From the NCBI RefSeq assembly GCF_001571245.1, contig NZ_BCTK01000001.1, positions 992,001-1,056,000 on the forward strand: 64,000 nucleotides of DNA, read 5' to 3'. This DNA comes from Achromobacter piechaudii NBRC 102461. GTDB taxonomy: Bacteria; Pseudomonadota; Gammaproteobacteria; Burkholderiales; Burkholderiaceae_B. A model generated the notes under the pieces. That model had not been told where the DNA came from, did no database searches, and worked only from the letters and a program-made list of their open reading frames with translations. The first letter of the stretch is position 1; each line of letters opens with the position of its first letter. Shown here piece by piece: positions 54,101 to 63,512 of the stretch. Position numbers and translations under genes: made by a program.

Positions 54101-54815
54101 TGCCGTGGCGGCGGTGCTGTATGTGTTCCGCACGATGGTCAACGACGACATTCCGCTGAACGACGGTTGCCTGGCGCCGCTGTCGATCATCCTGCCGGAA
54201 GGCTCGATGCTGCGTCCCAATCCGCCGGCTTCGGTGGTGGCGGGCAACGTGGAAACCTCGATGTGCATCGTCAATGCGCTGTATGGCGCCTTGGGTGTGC
54301 TGGCGGCCAGCCAGGGCACGATGAACAACTTCACGTTCGGCAACGCGCGCCACCAGTATTACGAGACCATCTCGGGCGGCACGGGCGCGGGGCCGGTCCG
54401 CATCGACGCGGCGGGTCCGCACGACGAAGGGTTCGCTGGTACGTCGGTGGTGCAGGCGCACATGACCAACTCGCGCCTGACGGACCCCGAGGTGCTTGAG
54501 TTCCGCTTCCCGGTGCGGTTGGAGTCCTACGAAATCCGCAAGGGTTCGGGTGGCGCGGGCCGCTATCCGGGCGGCGAAGGCGGCGTACGCCGGATCCGCT
54601 TCCTGGAGGACATGACGGCAGCCATCCTGTCCAACAACCGTCGCTATGCGCCGTTTGGTCTGGCGGGTGGGCAGCCGGGCGCGATGGGCCGGAACTCGAT
54701 TGAACGGATTGACGGTTCCATCGAGGAACTCGGCCCGCAAGATAGCGCCCAGCTGCATCCGGGCGATGTCTTCGTGGTGGAAACGCCGGGCGGTGGAGGC
54801 TACGGCGCGGCGTAA
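51189..54815 (+). CDS. Fused hydantoinase A/B (5-oxoprolinase-type) enzyme
   Basis: A 1208-residue fusion of HyuA and HyuB domains. The N-terminal HyuA part has '[18 protein letters not shown]', '[10 protein letters not shown]' and '[17 protein letters not shown]'; the C-terminal HyuB part has '[24 protein letters not shown]', '[13 protein letters not shown]' and '[20 protein letters not shown]'. This fusion is the plan of ATP-dependent 5-oxoprolinases and related carbonyl-amide enzymes. The start ATG 51189 follows AAGGAT. The regulator before it suggests substrate-induced expression. 5-Oxoproline versus another hydantoin-like substrate is not resolved. Confidence 0.9.
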   Translation: MKKWQFWIDRGGTFTDIVARRPDGTTTTAKMLSENPEQYRDAAVAGIRKLLGVAPGQPVPVDQVECVKMGTTVATNALLERKGERTLLVTTRGFRDALRIAYQNRPRLFDRNVVLPEMLYESVVEADERVAADGEVIRDLDEASLRAGMQAAYDSGIRAVAIVFMHAWHAPAHEQRAARIAREVGFTQVSASHEVSPLIKFVSRGDTTVVDAYLSPILKRYVDQVAGELPGIRLMFMQSSGGLTDAHRFRGKDAILSGPAGGIVGMVRTSEIAGFPKVIGFDMGGTSTDVSHYAGEFEREFETQVAGVRMRAPMMSIHTVAAGGGSILHFDGARLRVGPDSAGANPGPACYRRGGPLAVTDCNVLLGKIQPDFFPNVFGPDANEALDRDAVVERFTAMADEVRTATGREMTPEQLAEGFLEIAVGNMAEAIKRISVQRGHDVTEYALTVFGGAGGQHACLVADALGMTTVFAHPLGGVLSAYGMGLADQTDMRQKTVEKVLDASLMGELQDELDVLAGQAVGELRRQHVPDGDISVQRRLHLKYRGTDTALEVAFSSLEQARSDFEAAYRQRYSFLMPNRELVVETISVEATGGGERVGEAAVSRSRDGDLSARRVVRMYSAGEWRETPLYVREDMAGGDVVTGPAIISEPNQTTVVEPGWQAELTSQDHFVIRRIEARADRRSIGTQADPVMLEVFNNLFMSIAEQMGYRLQNTAYSVNIKERLDFSCAIFDSQARLIANAPHMPVHLGSMGESVRTVMNANAGRMMPGDAYVVNDPYHGGTHLPDVTVITPVFDHAGREILFYVGSRGHHADIGGTTPGSMPPDSKTVEDEGVLFTNFQLVKNGEFRDEAAREILGSGRWPARNPDQNIADMHAQIAANEKGVQELLRMCDHFGLDVVRAYMGHVQDNAEEAVRRVISVLKDGSYEYPLDNGAVIRVAVKVDTKARSAVVDFTGTSPQLDNNFNAPGAIAVAAVLYVFRTMVNDDIPLNDGCLAPLSIILPEGSMLRPNPPASVVAGNVETSMCIVNALYGALGVLAASQGTMNNFTFGNARHQYYETISGGTGAGPVRIDAAGPHDEGFAGTSVVQAHMTNSRLTDPEVLEFRFPVRLESYEIRKGSGGAGRYPGGEGGVRRIRFLEDMTAAILSNNRRYAPFGLAGGQPGAMGRNSIERIDGSIEELGPQDSAQLHPGDVFVVETPGGGGYGAA

Positions 54816-54837
54816 TGGGCAGGGTGTTAGGGCCGGG

Positions 54838-55872
54838 TCACTCCGGCTCTGACATCACGTCCAGCGCAATGTCCGCCATGGTGCGGCGGTCATAGACGCG
54901 CAAGCTGACGTCGTCGTCGCGGATTTCGAACACGGCGGTGGCCAGCGTGTTTTCGCCGTCCGGATCTGCCGCGTCGGTGCGCAGGATGGGCAGCGCGCCC
55001 AGCGTGTCGTGCAACGCGGCCAGCAGGTCCGCGCTGCCGGTGGCGGGCGACCAGCCGTCCACGATGCCTTCGATCCGGTTCTGCCTGTCGCGCGAAGATT
55101 CCGTCACGATCTGGGCCTGCGCGCGCGTCTTCGCGTGGATCATGTGGTTGGCATGGCCGTAGCGCGTGCCGATGTCCAGCAACGACACCGCGCCCGGCGT
55201 CACTTCGGCGCTGATCAGGCGCGGGTCGCTGGCGCTGCCCAGCGTGTGGTGAAAGCCGCCGGAATGAGGCAGGTCGCGCAACAGCGCGGTGGCCTCATCC
55301 AGCGTGGTGCAATCGAGCACCGCGCGCGCCAGGAACATGCGCGGCACGCCGGGATGGCGTTGCCGGGTGCGCAGGTTGTTGATGGTCTGGACGAGGCCCG
55401 CTCGGTTTGCGCCGAAGGTGTGGCCGGGCAGGGAGCCCGGGTAATAGAAGCTGACATATCCCGGCGCGTCATCAAGCGCCACGTCGACCAGATGGCAGCG
55501 TCCATAAAGATAAGGGTCGCCATCTTCGTTGTGGCCGATCCAGCGCGCGCCGTCAGCGCTTTTCAATGCCACGGTCGTGCAGCCGTCCGCCGTGCTGTGC
55601 AGCAGATCGCCCCGGCAATTCCAGAGCAGCACATCCTTGACCGGCATCCGCAGGCCCTCGGCCATGCCTTCAAGCTCTTCCCATATGTCAGGCAGCGACG
55701 CCTGGGCATGCTGCGCAAGTTCGTCCACGTAAGGATGGTCGCGCCAGCGGCGCAGCGCTTCCCAGGTACTGCTTTGCGCGAGATACACCGACATCAGCGG
55801 GCGGGCCAACTTACCCAACGCCAGGCCCACCTGGCGCCGGTTTCCGGCAATGCGTACATACTTGTAGGGCAT
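54838..55872 (-). CDS. C45-family peptidase / acyl-CoA:6-APA acyltransferase-like protein
   Basis: A 344-residue member of the C45 (isopenicillin N acyltransferase-like) Ntn-hydrolase family. The nucleophile Cys98 in 'DGCTTVAL' is exposed by cleavage in such proteins, and 'WNCRGDLLHS' and 'WIGHNEDGDPYLYG' are family features. It would hydrolyse or transfer an acyl amide; substrates of bacterial members are unknown. The start ATG 55872 has CGGAG upstream. It converges with the hydantoinase gene, 22 bases apart. Confidence 0.82.
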   Translation of the reverse strand: MPYKYVRIAGNRRQVGLALGKLARPLMSVYLAQSSTWEALRRWRDHPYVDELAQHAQASLPDIWEELEGMAEGLRMPVKDVLLWNCRGDLLHSTADGCTTVALKSADGARWIGHNEDGDPYLYGRCHLVDVALDDAPGYVSFYYPGSLPGHTFGANRAGLVQTINNLRTRQRHPGVPRMFLARAVLDCTTLDEATALLRDLPHSGGFHHTLGSASDPRLISAEVTPGAVSLLDIGTRYGHANHMIHAKTRAQAQIVTESSRDRQNRIEGIVDGWSPATGSADLLAALHDTLGALPILRTDAADPDGENTLATAVFEIRDDDVSLRVYDRRTMADIALDVMSEPE

Positions 55873-56039
55873 GGGGATTCTCCGGGGTGTCATGCGGATT
55901 GTAATTTTTCTAAGCTCTGCCGGGTGGGGACGGATGCGTTAAGATCGCCGATAAGCCGCGCCGGAGACCCCGGCGTCGCCCAGGAATCATGCCCCTACAA
56001 CAACCCCGGGGTGCCGACGGTCCCCAAGAGGAGAGTTTC

Positions 56040-56792
56040 ATGATCAAACGTAAAGTCGCCGCCGCCTTGGTCGGCCTGTCCGTGGCCATGTTTGGCGCTG
56101 CCTCCGGCGCGCAGGCTCAAGGCAAGGAATTGGTGGTGGCCACCGATACCGCTTTCGTGCCTTTCGAGTTCAAGCAGGGCAATACCTACGTGGGATTCGA
56201 CGTGGACCTCTGGGCCGCGATCGCCAAGGAACTCAACCTGAAGTACAAGCTTCAGCCGATGGACTTCAACGGCATCATTCCGGGCCTGCAAACCAAGAAT
56301 ATCGATGCTGCGCTGGCGGGCATCACCATCCGCGACGATCGCAAGAAAGTCATCGACTTCTCCGATCCCTACTATGAAAGCGGTCTGGCCATCCTGGTCG
56401 GCGAAAAGAACACTGACATCAAGGACGCCAAGTCCCTGTCCGGCAAGACCGTCGCCGTCAAGACCGGCACGGCTACCGTCGACTTCCTGAAGGCGCAGGT
56501 GCCAGACGCCAAGCTCAAGCTGTTCCCCAACATCGATAACGCCTATCTCGAACTGGCTACCGGCCGCGTCGATGCCGCCGTGCACGACACCCCCAACGTG
56601 CAGTATTACGCCAACACGGCAGGCAAGGGCCGCGTGAAGGTGGTGGGCTCGGTCAAGAGCGGCGACTTCTACGGCATCGCCTTCCCCAAGGGCAGCGAAC
56701 TGGTGCCCCAGGTGAACAAGGCGCTGGCTGCGCTCAAGGCCAATGGCCAGTACGACGCCATCTACGAAAAGTGGTTCGGCAAGAAGCCCTGA
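56040..56792 (+). CDS. glnH: Glutamine-type ABC transporter substrate-binding protein
   Basis: A 250-residue periplasmic binding protein with a signal peptide (ends AQA-QG near residue 22), '[34 protein letters not shown]', '[17 protein letters not shown]' and '[12 protein letters not shown]', very close in pattern to GlnH. It binds glutamine or a related amino acid. The start ATG 56040 follows GAGGAG. A 91-bp gap precedes glnP; the order glnH-glnP-glnQ is the usual one. Confidence 0.9.
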   Translation: MIKRKVAAALVGLSVAMFGAASGAQAQGKELVVATDTAFVPFEFKQGNTYVGFDVDLWAAIAKELNLKYKLQPMDFNGIIPGLQTKNIDAALAGITIRDDRKKVIDFSDPYYESGLAILVGEKNTDIKDAKSLSGKTVAVKTGTATVDFLKAQVPDAKLKLFPNIDNAYLELATGRVDAAVHDTPNVQYYANTAGKGRVKVVGSVKSGDFYGIAFPKGSELVPQVNKALAALKANGQYDAIYEKWFGKKP

Positions 56793-56883
56793 GCGGGTAG
56801 CGTGCTTTCGGCGTCGCCTGCGGCAGTGCCCGCGGGCGGCGCCGCCATGATGCGGCGCGCGATGGCGCCTTGGGGGGAATATC

Positions 56884-57540
56884 GTGGAGTTTGACTGGAC
56901 AGTAATCAAGGACGCGTTACCCAATCTGCTCGAGGGTACGCTGATGACCATCAAGATCACGTTCTGGGGCTTGTTCGGCGGTTTTCTGCTGGGCGCGCTG
57001 TCGGGCGTGACGCGTGCTTACGGGCACCCCATCCTGTCGGCCATCGCGCAGGTTTACGTGGCGGTCATTCGCGGCACGCCGATTGTCGTGCAGGTGATGT
57101 TCATCTACTTTGCCTTGCCGTTGCTGGCCGATATCCGCGTCGATGCGGAGTGGGCCGCTATCGTCACGCTGATCATCAATTCGGGAGCCTACATTTCCGA
57201 AATCGTGCGCGGCGCGCTGCTGTCCGTGCACAAGGGCTTGAAGGAAGCGGGGCAGGCGATGGGCCTGCCGTTTCACAAGATCCTGTTCCACATCATCGGG
57301 CCGGTGGCGTTTCGCCGCATGATCCCGCCGCTGGGCAATCAGTGCATCATCAGCCTGAAAGATTCCTCGCTGTTTATCGTGATCGGCGTGGCCGAACTGA
57401 CGCGGCAGGGCCAGGAGATCATGGCCAGCAACTTCCGCGCCGTTGAAATCTGGTCCGCCGTGGCGATCGTCTACCTGATCCTGACGGGCTTGATGGCGCT
57501 GGGCCTGCACCTGGTGGAAAAGAGGATGCGCATATTATGA
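56884..57540 (+). CDS. glnP: Glutamine-type ABC transporter permease
   Basis: A 218-residue permease with a GTG start preceded by GGGGG-rich sequence, five or six membrane segments, and 'GLKEAGQAMGLPFHKILFHIIGPVAFRRMIPPL', the EAA loop of amino-acid permeases. It overlaps glnQ by four bases. Confidence 0.9.
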   Translation: MEFDWTVIKDALPNLLEGTLMTIKITFWGLFGGFLLGALSGVTRAYGHPILSAIAQVYVAVIRGTPIVVQVMFIYFALPLLADIRVDAEWAAIVTLIINSGAYISEIVRGALLSVHKGLKEAGQAMGLPFHKILFHIIGPVAFRRMIPPLGNQCIISLKDSSLFIVIGVAELTRQGQEIMASNFRAVEIWSAVAIVYLILTGLMALGLHLVEKRMRIL

Positions 57541-58265
57541 GCATGGTCGAATTTCATAACGTCACCAAGAACTTTGGCGAATCGATGGTGCTGAACGGCA
57601 TCTCGCTGAATATCGATGCCGGCGAGGTCGTGGTGGTGGTGGGGCCATCCGGTTCCGGCAAATCCACGTTCCTGCGATGCATCAACGTGTTGGAAACCAT
57701 CAATGGCGGCGACCTCCTGGTCGATGGCCTGAGCGTGAAGGGCGATGCCGCGCAGGTGCGTGAAATCCGTCGCGAAGCGGGCATGGTGTTCCAGCAGTTC
57801 AACCTGTTCCCGCAAATGACCGCGCTTGAGAACGTGATGTTCGGCCCGGTGCATACGCGCGGCCAGGATCGCGCTGGGGCGCGCAAATTGGCCGAAGGCC
57901 TGTTGGACAAGGTCGGGCTGGCCGAACGGATGAATCACTATCCGTCCGAGCTGTCCGGTGGCCAGCAACAGCGCGTGGCCATTGCACGCGCGCTGGCCAT
58001 CAAACCCAAGCTGATGCTGTTCGACGAACCGACCTCGGCGCTGGATCCCGAGCTGCGTCACGAAGTGCTCAAGGTGATGCGCGACCTGGCGGAAGAGGGT
58101 ATGACGATGGTGGTCGTCACGCACGAAATGGAATTCGCCCGCAAGGTCGGCAGCCGGCTCATCTTCATCGACGCAGGCAAGATTGCGCATGACGGGCCGC
58201 CCGCCGAATTGTTGAGCAATCCACCCAGCCAGCGCTTGAAAGACTTCCTGCAACACGTGGCTTGA
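57537..58265 (+). CDS. glnQ: Glutamine-type ABC transporter ATP-binding protein
   Basis: A 242-residue ATPase with Walker A '[15 protein letters not shown]', signature '[15 protein letters not shown]', Walker B '[14 protein letters not shown]' and the H-loop '[14 protein letters not shown]', the pattern of polar amino-acid transporters. It ends the glnHPQ operon before a bidirectional terminator. Confidence 0.92.
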   Translation: MSMVEFHNVTKNFGESMVLNGISLNIDAGEVVVVVGPSGSGKSTFLRCINVLETINGGDLLVDGLSVKGDAAQVREIRREAGMVFQQFNLFPQMTALENVMFGPVHTRGQDRAGARKLAEGLLDKVGLAERMNHYPSELSGGQQQRVAIARALAIKPKLMLFDEPTSALDPELRHEVLKVMRDLAEEGMTMVVVTHEMEFARKVGSRLIFIDAGKIAHDGPPAELLSNPPSQRLKDFLQHVA

Positions 58266-58291
58266 TGCGTCACGGCGGTTTTGGATTGGCA

Positions 58292-58332
58292 GGCGTAAAA
58301 AAACCGGCGATGAAGCCGGTTTTTTTTACGCC
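58292..58332. terminator. Bidirectional terminator between glnQ and spoT
   Basis: A nearly perfect inverted repeat of about 17 bp (GGCGTAAAAAAACCGGC at 58292-58308 with GCCGGTTTTTTTTACGCC at 58315-58332; 7 As against 8 Ts). The built-in A- and T-runs make it work on both strands. Confidence 0.9.
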
Positions 58333-58349
58333 TGATCGGGCGTGGCTTA

Positions 58350-60644
58350 TCAGCCTTTGACCCGCACGATCTTCTGCACCTGCGGCACATGCCGAATGGC
58401 GCGGATGACCTGGGCCAGATGCTTGCGGCTATCGACCTGGATGGTCAGGTGCAGCGACACCGTGGAGACCGCATCGTCGTGCATCGTCACGTGCATGATG
58501 TTGGCGTCGGCGGCAGTCACTTCCGCAGCCAGTCGCCCCAGCACGCCGCGTTCGTTGCGGGTGATGATGTCCAGACGCGTCGCCAGATGCTTGGCGGTGT
58601 GTGCATCCCAGGCCACGTTGATCCAGCGTTCCGGTTCGCGCAGACGCTGGCGCAGCGCGACGGGGCAATCAGCGGTGTGCACTACCAAGCCGTGGCCCAT
58701 GCGCATGCCGGCTACGATGGGGTCGCCGGGCAGCGGGCCGCAGCAAGGCGCCAACTGTACCGCCTGGCCTTCATTGCCCTGGATCAGGATGGGCGCGCTG
58801 CGCGCCGAGGTCAGCTCGTCCACCGCCGCCGCCGTGGTGGCGACCAGTTGGTGTTCCGGTGCGAAGCGGCGGGCGACCACGGCCGCCAGACGCTTGCCCA
58901 GGCCGATGTCGGCAAGGATTTCTTCGCGCGAGCTGGCGCCCGTGCTGCGCGCCAGCTTCTGCCAGGCCGGATCGTCGGTGGCCGGCATCGGCATGTGCAG
59001 TTCTTGCAGCGCCTGACTGAGCAGCCGTTCGCCGAACGCCACCGATTCCTCGTACTTGACCGTGCGCAGGTAATGCCGGATTTCGGAACGCGCGCGACCG
59101 GTGCGAACGTAATTGAGCCACTGCGCGTTGGGGCGCGAGGCAGGCGAGGTCACGATTTCAACCGTGTCGCCACTGTTCAGTTCGGTGCGCAGCGGCACGA
59201 ATTCGCCGTTGACCTTGGCGGCCACCGCCTGGTTGCCGATGTCCGTGTGAATCGCGTAGGCAAAGTCCACCGGTGTCGCGCCACGGGGCAGGGAGATGAT
59301 CTTGCCGCGCGGCGTGAACACGTAGACCGCGTCGGGGAACAGGTCCACCTTGACGTGTTCAAGGAACTCGCCCGAATCGCCCGTCTGGCTCTGGATGTCC
59401 AACAGCGATTGCAGCCATTGATGCGTGCGCTTTTGCAGGTCGTTCAGCGTCAGGTCGGCGCCCTTGTACAACCAGTGCGAGGCCACGCCTTCTTCGGCCA
59501 CGTGATGCATGTCACGCGTGCGGAACTGGAATTCCACGGGCGTGCCATATGGGCCGACCAGCGTCGTATGCAGCGACTGATAGCCGTTCACCTTCGGAAT
59601 GGCGATGTAGTCCTTGAACTTGCCGGGTACCGGTCGATACAGCTGGTGCAGCGTGCCCAGCGCCAGATAGCACTCGGGCAGGGTATGGACGATGACGCGA
59701 AAGCCGTAGATATCCAGCACATCCGAGAACGACTTTTTCTGGTCCACCATCTTGCGGTAGATGCCATAAAGCGTTTTCTCGCGGCCGGTGACCTCGGCTT
59801 CGATGCCGGCGGCGGGCAGGGAAGCCCGCACGGAATCGGCAATCTTGGTGATGACTTCGCGCCGGTTGCCGCGCGCGGCCAACACGGCTTTGTACAGAAC
59901 CTGGTAGCGGTTCGGGTACATGGCCGCGAAGCAAAGATCCTGCAATTCCCGGAACAGCAGGTTCAGGCCAAGGCGATGCGCGATGGGCGCGTAGATATCC
60001 AGCGTTTCGCGCGCGATGCGGCGGCGCTTTTCGGGGTTGACCGCGTCCAGCGTGCGCATGTTGTGCAGGCGGTCGGCCAACTTGATGAGGATGACGCGCA
60101 CGTCGCGCGCCATCGCCAGCAGCATCTTGCGAAAACTTTCTGCCTGCTGCTCGGCCTTGGTGGCGAAGTCCAGCCGGTCCAGCTTGGACAAGCCATCGAC
60201 CAGCTCGGCGACTTCGGGGCCAAACTTTTCCGCCAGCTCGTGCTTGGCGATGCCCTGGTCTTCCATCACGTCGTGCAGCAAGGCCGCCGACAGTGCGTTG
60301 ACGTCGAGCTTCCAGCCTGCACAGATTTCGGTGACGGCGATGGGATGCGAGATGTACGGCGAACCGCTGGCGCGGAATTGGCCCAGATGCGCCTGATCTG
60401 CGAAGCGATAGGCTTCGCGCACGCGCTCTACATCTTTGGGTTCGAGATAGCTGCCGATGATTTCGGTCAGCGGCGCCAGCGAAGCGACCGGCGAGGCGGT
60501 CGCGTCCGCCGCTTCTTGCGCGGCGACGGACGGTGGCGTAGCGGGGTTTTTGCCTTTCTTACCTGTGCGGCGCCCAAGGCGGGAGCCAGCACGTAGCGCG
60601 GCAAGCAGACCAGATGAGGCGTACTTCAGCCCGGGAAAAGCCAT
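58350..60644 (-). CDS. spoT: Bifunctional (p)ppGpp synthetase/hydrolase
   Basis: A 764-residue RSH protein. The HD hydrolase domain has 'HPIAVTEICAGWKLDV' and HD at His124-Asp125 ('ALLHDVMED'); the synthetase domain has 'GYQSLHTTLVGPYGTPVEFQFRTRDMHHVAEEG'; TGS ('PDAVYVFTPRGKIISLPRGATPVDFAYAIH') and C-terminal ACT domains follow. It makes and removes the alarmone ppGpp. About 55 residues before the usual start are non-conserved, so translation may begin further in. It lies 21 bases after rpoZ in one operon with gmk. Confidence 0.95.
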   Translation of the reverse strand: MAFPGLKYASSGLLAALRAGSRLGRRTGKKGKNPATPPSVAAQEAADATASPVASLAPLTEIIGSYLEPKDVERVREAYRFADQAHLGQFRASGSPYISHPIAVTEICAGWKLDVNALSAALLHDVMEDQGIAKHELAEKFGPEVAELVDGLSKLDRLDFATKAEQQAESFRKMLLAMARDVRVILIKLADRLHNMRTLDAVNPEKRRRIARETLDIYAPIAHRLGLNLLFRELQDLCFAAMYPNRYQVLYKAVLAARGNRREVITKIADSVRASLPAAGIEAEVTGREKTLYGIYRKMVDQKKSFSDVLDIYGFRVIVHTLPECYLALGTLHQLYRPVPGKFKDYIAIPKVNGYQSLHTTLVGPYGTPVEFQFRTRDMHHVAEEGVASHWLYKGADLTLNDLQKRTHQWLQSLLDIQSQTGDSGEFLEHVKVDLFPDAVYVFTPRGKIISLPRGATPVDFAYAIHTDIGNQAVAAKVNGEFVPLRTELNSGDTVEIVTSPASRPNAQWLNYVRTGRARSEIRHYLRTVKYEESVAFGERLLSQALQELHMPMPATDDPAWQKLARSTGASSREEILADIGLGKRLAAVVARRFAPEHQLVATTAAAVDELTSARSAPILIQGNEGQAVQLAPCCGPLPGDPIVAGMRMGHGLVVHTADCPVALRQRLREPERWINVAWDAHTAKHLATRLDIITRNERGVLGRLAAEVTAADANIMHVTMHDDAVSTVSLHLTIQVDSRKHLAQVIRAIRHVPQVQKIVRVKG

Positions 60645-60665
60645 ACTTGCCGCCCCCCGAGACTA

Positions 60666-60869
60666 TCAGGTGGGAACTTTACGCAGCATTTCCACGCCGG
60701 TGAGGCCGCCCGCGATTTCGCGCAGTGCAGTGACCGTGGGCTTGTCTTTGCTGTCCAGGCGCGGGGCATGGCCTTGCGCCAACTCGCGGGCGCGGTACGT
60801 CGCGGCCAGCGTGAGCTTGAAACGGTTGGGGATTTGATTCAGACAGTCTTCGACAGTGATGCGAGCCAT
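60666..60869 (-). CDS. rpoZ: RNA polymerase omega subunit
   Basis: A 67-residue omega subunit: '[33 protein letters not shown]' is the standard N-terminus. It assists assembly of beta' into RNA polymerase and is the contact point for ppGpp. It is between gmk and spoT in the order gmk-rpoZ-spoT, common in proteobacteria. Confidence 0.96.
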   Translation of the reverse strand: MARITVEDCLNQIPNRFKLTLAATYRARELAQGHAPRLDSKDKPTVTALREIAGGLTGVEMLRKVPT

Positions 60870-60913
60870 TAGGACACCTGGTGCTGATGGATGATAGGGA
60901 GAATGCAGTCGGC

Positions 60914-61546
60914 TCAGTGCTCGGCAGGAATGCCAAGTTGCGAGAACAACTGAGCGTGCCGGGCGGCCTGAGACGAAAAACGCAGCCGCGCGGCACTGAC
61001 GATTTGTATCAGTTCCGACAAGGCTACGCTAAATTCTTGATTAATAATAACATATTCGCATTCAGGCGCGTGGGCGATTTCGCCGCCCGCCGCCATGAGC
61101 CGGCGCGCGATGACTTGCGGTGCATCCTGGCCACGCGCCTTCAGCCGGCTTTCCAATTCTTCGATCGACGGCGGCAGCACGAAGATGCCGATTGCGCCCG
61201 GAAACCGCTGCTTGACCTGACGGGCGCCTTGCCAATCGATTTCCAGCAGGACGTCGCGGCCTTCACGGGTCGCATTGTCGATGCGGTCGCGCGGCGTGCC
61301 GTAGAAATTGCCATGCACTTCCGCCCATTCCAGCAGGTTTTGCGCCTCGCGCATCTGCTTGAATTCGTCCGTGGACACAAAGCGGTATTCGCGGCCGTCC
61401 TCTTCGCCGGGACGGGGCGCGCGCGTGGTGCAGGAGATGGAAAGTTCGATGGAAGGATCTTGCGCGAGCAAGGCCTTCACCAGGCTGGATTTGCCTGCGC
61501 CGCTGGGAGCGACGACCATGAAGACGTTTCCGGGATTGACGTACAT
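60914..61546 (-). CDS. gmk: Guanylate kinase
   Basis: A 210-residue GMP kinase with P-loop '[10 protein letters not shown]' (residues 13-22), '[21 protein letters not shown]' and '[14 protein letters not shown]'. It makes GDP from GMP and leads the gmk-rpoZ-spoT operon. Bases 61029-61062 form an unusual AT-rich patch within the gene. Confidence 0.95.
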   Translation of the reverse strand: MYVNPGNVFMVVAPSGAGKSSLVKALLAQDPSIELSISCTTRAPRPGEEDGREYRFVSTDEFKQMREAQNLLEWAEVHGNFYGTPRDRIDNATREGRDVLLEIDWQGARQVKQRFPGAIGIFVLPPSIEELESRLKARGQDAPQVIARRLMAAGGEIAHAPECEYVIINQEFSVALSELIQIVSAARLRFSSQAARHAQLFSQLGIPAEH

Positions 61547-61590
61547 GAATAAGACCGGCGTTTGATGCTAAGACGGCAAGTCTAGCAAAT

Positions 61591-61631
61591 CAGACGGCGG
61601 GGCAGGGGAAAACCCGCTGCCCCGCCGTCTG
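61591..61631. terminator. Long GC-rich hairpin after the tsd operon
   Basis: A perfect 15-bp inverted repeat (CAGACGGCGGGGCAG at 61591-61605 and CTGCCCCGCCGTCTG at 61617-61631) with an 11-base loop. It is 30 bases past the cytochrome stop and about 45 bases before the gmk start. There is no T-run, so it may be a 3'-end stabiliser or a weak terminator. Confidence 0.5.
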
Positions 61632-61660
61632 AATTCGTTCGCTTTCGCGCAGGAGTGCTT

Positions 61661-62593
61661 TCAGCCTGCCGGCTTGGCGGCCGCCTGTATCAGTCGGCCG
61701 CCCGCGGGCGGGGAATCGCTGCCCAATAGATGGCCGTTGACTTCAATTCCGTAGAGCGAATCGTCCGAGTCATGGTATTTGGCCCGGGTTGCCGCGACCG
61801 ATTCTGTGTAGCGCGGGTCCTGCGGACGTTCGTGCGCGTTCATGAAATAGGCAACGTCCCACGCTTCCTGGTCGCTCAACATGCCAGCCTGGCCCAACGG
61901 CATATTCGCCTTGATGAAGCCCGCAGCGTTGCCGATCTGGTGCATGCCCGCACCCCAGTTGAACGAGTCGGCTCCCCACAGCGCCGGAAATACCCAGTGC
62001 TTGCCGTTCTTTTGCCCTTCGCCCTGTGCGCCGTGGCAGACCGCGCAGTACTGCCCGTAGACCTCGCTACCCCGCACGTAGTCGGCCTTTTGCGCGGGCG
62101 GCGGCAGCTTGCGGTAGCCCTGTCCCTCCAGGACCACGCCCGTCGGCGCTTTGCTGGCGAGCCAGAACATATAGCTTTGCAGCGCAATCAGCGTGGGGTC
62201 GTCCGCCGCCGGGGCCTTGCCGTTCATGCTGAAACGAAAGCAGCCCTGCAAGCGTTCGGCCAGCGTGTTGACGTGTTCGTTCTTGGCGCGATAGGCGGGA
62301 TAGAGCACATAGGCGGCCCACATCGGGGCGGAGTCTGGCCGGCGTCCCGCGTCCAGATGGCAGCTGACGCAATTCAGGTTGTTGCCGACGAATTTTTCCG
62401 CCATCTGCGGCGTGTGCAGGAAGATCTGCTCGCCCTGACGCACGATCTTGCCGAATTCCGTATCGGGCAAGGACGCCGCCGAAGGAGGCGTGAAGGATGG
62501 GCGCGGGTCGGCGGCCAGTGCCGCAGCAGAGGCGGACAGGCCCGCGGCGACGGCCACGATGCACATGGCGCGGGTGATGGAAAACGACTTCAT
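61661..62593 (-). CDS. tsdA: Diheme cytochrome c, TsdA-like thiosulfate dehydrogenase
   Basis: A 310-residue exported cytochrome with a signal peptide (ends AAALA-AD near residue 28). Two CxxCH heme sites are at Cys75-His79 ('NLNCVSCHLDAG') and Cys183-His187 ('YCAVCHGAQGEG'). A cysteine at 118 ('LQGCFRFSMNG') lies 39 residues after the first heme His, near the His/Cys ligation reported for TsdA (43 residues in the Allochromatium enzyme). TsdA joins two thiosulfates to tetrathionate. It overlaps the upstream diheme gene by four bases, so electrons probably pass to that partner. Assignment is from sequence pattern. Confidence 0.78.
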   Translation of the reverse strand: MKSFSITRAMCIVAVAAGLSASAAALAADPRPSFTPPSAASLPDTEFGKIVRQGEQIFLHTPQMAEKFVGNNLNCVSCHLDAGRRPDSAPMWAAYVLYPAYRAKNEHVNTLAERLQGCFRFSMNGKAPAADDPTLIALQSYMFWLASKAPTGVVLEGQGYRKLPPPAQKADYVRGSEVYGQYCAVCHGAQGEGQKNGKHWVFPALWGADSFNWGAGMHQIGNAAGFIKANMPLGQAGMLSDQEAWDVAYFMNAHERPQDPRYTESVAATRAKYHDSDDSLYGIEVNGHLLGSDSPPAGGRLIQAAAKPAG

Positions 62594-63285
62594 GGGCGCG
62601 CTCCCTGCGAGGCGAGCAAATCGGCAGCCTTGGGCAGGCCGGCGTAATACGCCGAAACGGCGTCGATCTCAGCATCGGTGAGCCTAGTCGCCACCGCTGG
62701 CATTAAGGCAAGCGGGCCGGGAGGGCGCTGCCCCTGGCGCCAGGCACGCAGTTGGCCGGCGATGTACGCGGCAGGCTGGCCAGCCAAGGCGGGGAAGTTT
62801 TCTCCCACGCCGATACCACCGGGGCCGTGGCACTGATTACAGGCGGGCACGTTCTTGTCCCACGCGCCCCGCGTGGCCAGCCAGGCTCCTGTGTCAGCGG
62901 GCTGGACGGGGTGCATCGCCGTGGCGGCCAGCCGGTCGATATTCAGGGGCGAGGGCAATGAGGCGTAATACTGCGCCACGGCCGCTTGCTGCGCAGGATT
63001 CAGCGCGCGGGCAGTCGCCGCCATGACGGGGCTGACGCGCGAACCGTTGGCCATGGCTTCAAGCTGTTCCGTCAGGTATTTGGCGCCGATGCCTGCCAAC
63101 TGCGGAAAGCCTGCGGCCGGGTTGCCTTCGCCACGCGCGCCGTGACAGGTGACACAGGCCGGCGCGCCATTGGCGCCTTTAACGCTGATTTGCTCGCCGT
63201 CTGAGGCGGGCGCGCCTTGCGCGTTCGCGGCTGCGACGCCAGCCAGGCTTAATAGCAGCGCGGCGGGTAGGGACCGTGGGATCAT
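62590..63285 (-). CDS. tsdB: Diheme cytochrome c4-like, TsdB-type electron acceptor
   Basis: A 231-residue exported protein with a signal peptide ending ANA-Q (residues 22-23) and two heme sites at Cys44-His48 ('CVTCHGARGEG') and Cys149-His153 ('CNQCHGPGGIG'). It is a tandem c4-type cytochrome. In characterised bacteria TsdB accepts electrons from TsdA. The ATGA overlap with the downstream gene supports a tsdBA operon. The start ATG 63285 is divergent from the SDR gene, with an AT-rich intergenic region. Confidence 0.75.
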   Translation of the reverse strand: MIPRSLPAALLLSLAGVAAANAQGAPASDGEQISVKGANGAPACVTCHGARGEGNPAAGFPQLAGIGAKYLTEQLEAMANGSRVSPVMAATARALNPAQQAAVAQYYASLPSPLNIDRLAATAMHPVQPADTGAWLATRGAWDKNVPACNQCHGPGGIGVGENFPALAGQPAAYIAGQLRAWRQGQRPPGPLALMPAVATRLTDAEIDAVSAYYAGLPKAADLLASQGARP

Positions 63286-63512
63286 GGTTGCCTGCTCCGG
63301 ATTTGTTATTGGAATTTAGGTAATAAGTTAATTTCCAGAAATTATATAAAGACTTGTGACAGATCTGCGCATTTGTCTGATTCGACCGCGCTTTGGCCTG
63401 GCGCACGATCGCAGGAAAGCGTGCTTGAGTGTGTCCGCGTTGGAAACTTTGCTTGCAGTATCGCGCTAATGATTGCGGTAGCATCTCGCCGATCGATAAC
63501 AAGGAGAATCCG

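Noticed and set aside
61591-61631. The long palindrome as a regulatory operator
   Set aside because: It lies just after the cytochrome gene end and is more simply a 3' hairpin; no regulator is near.
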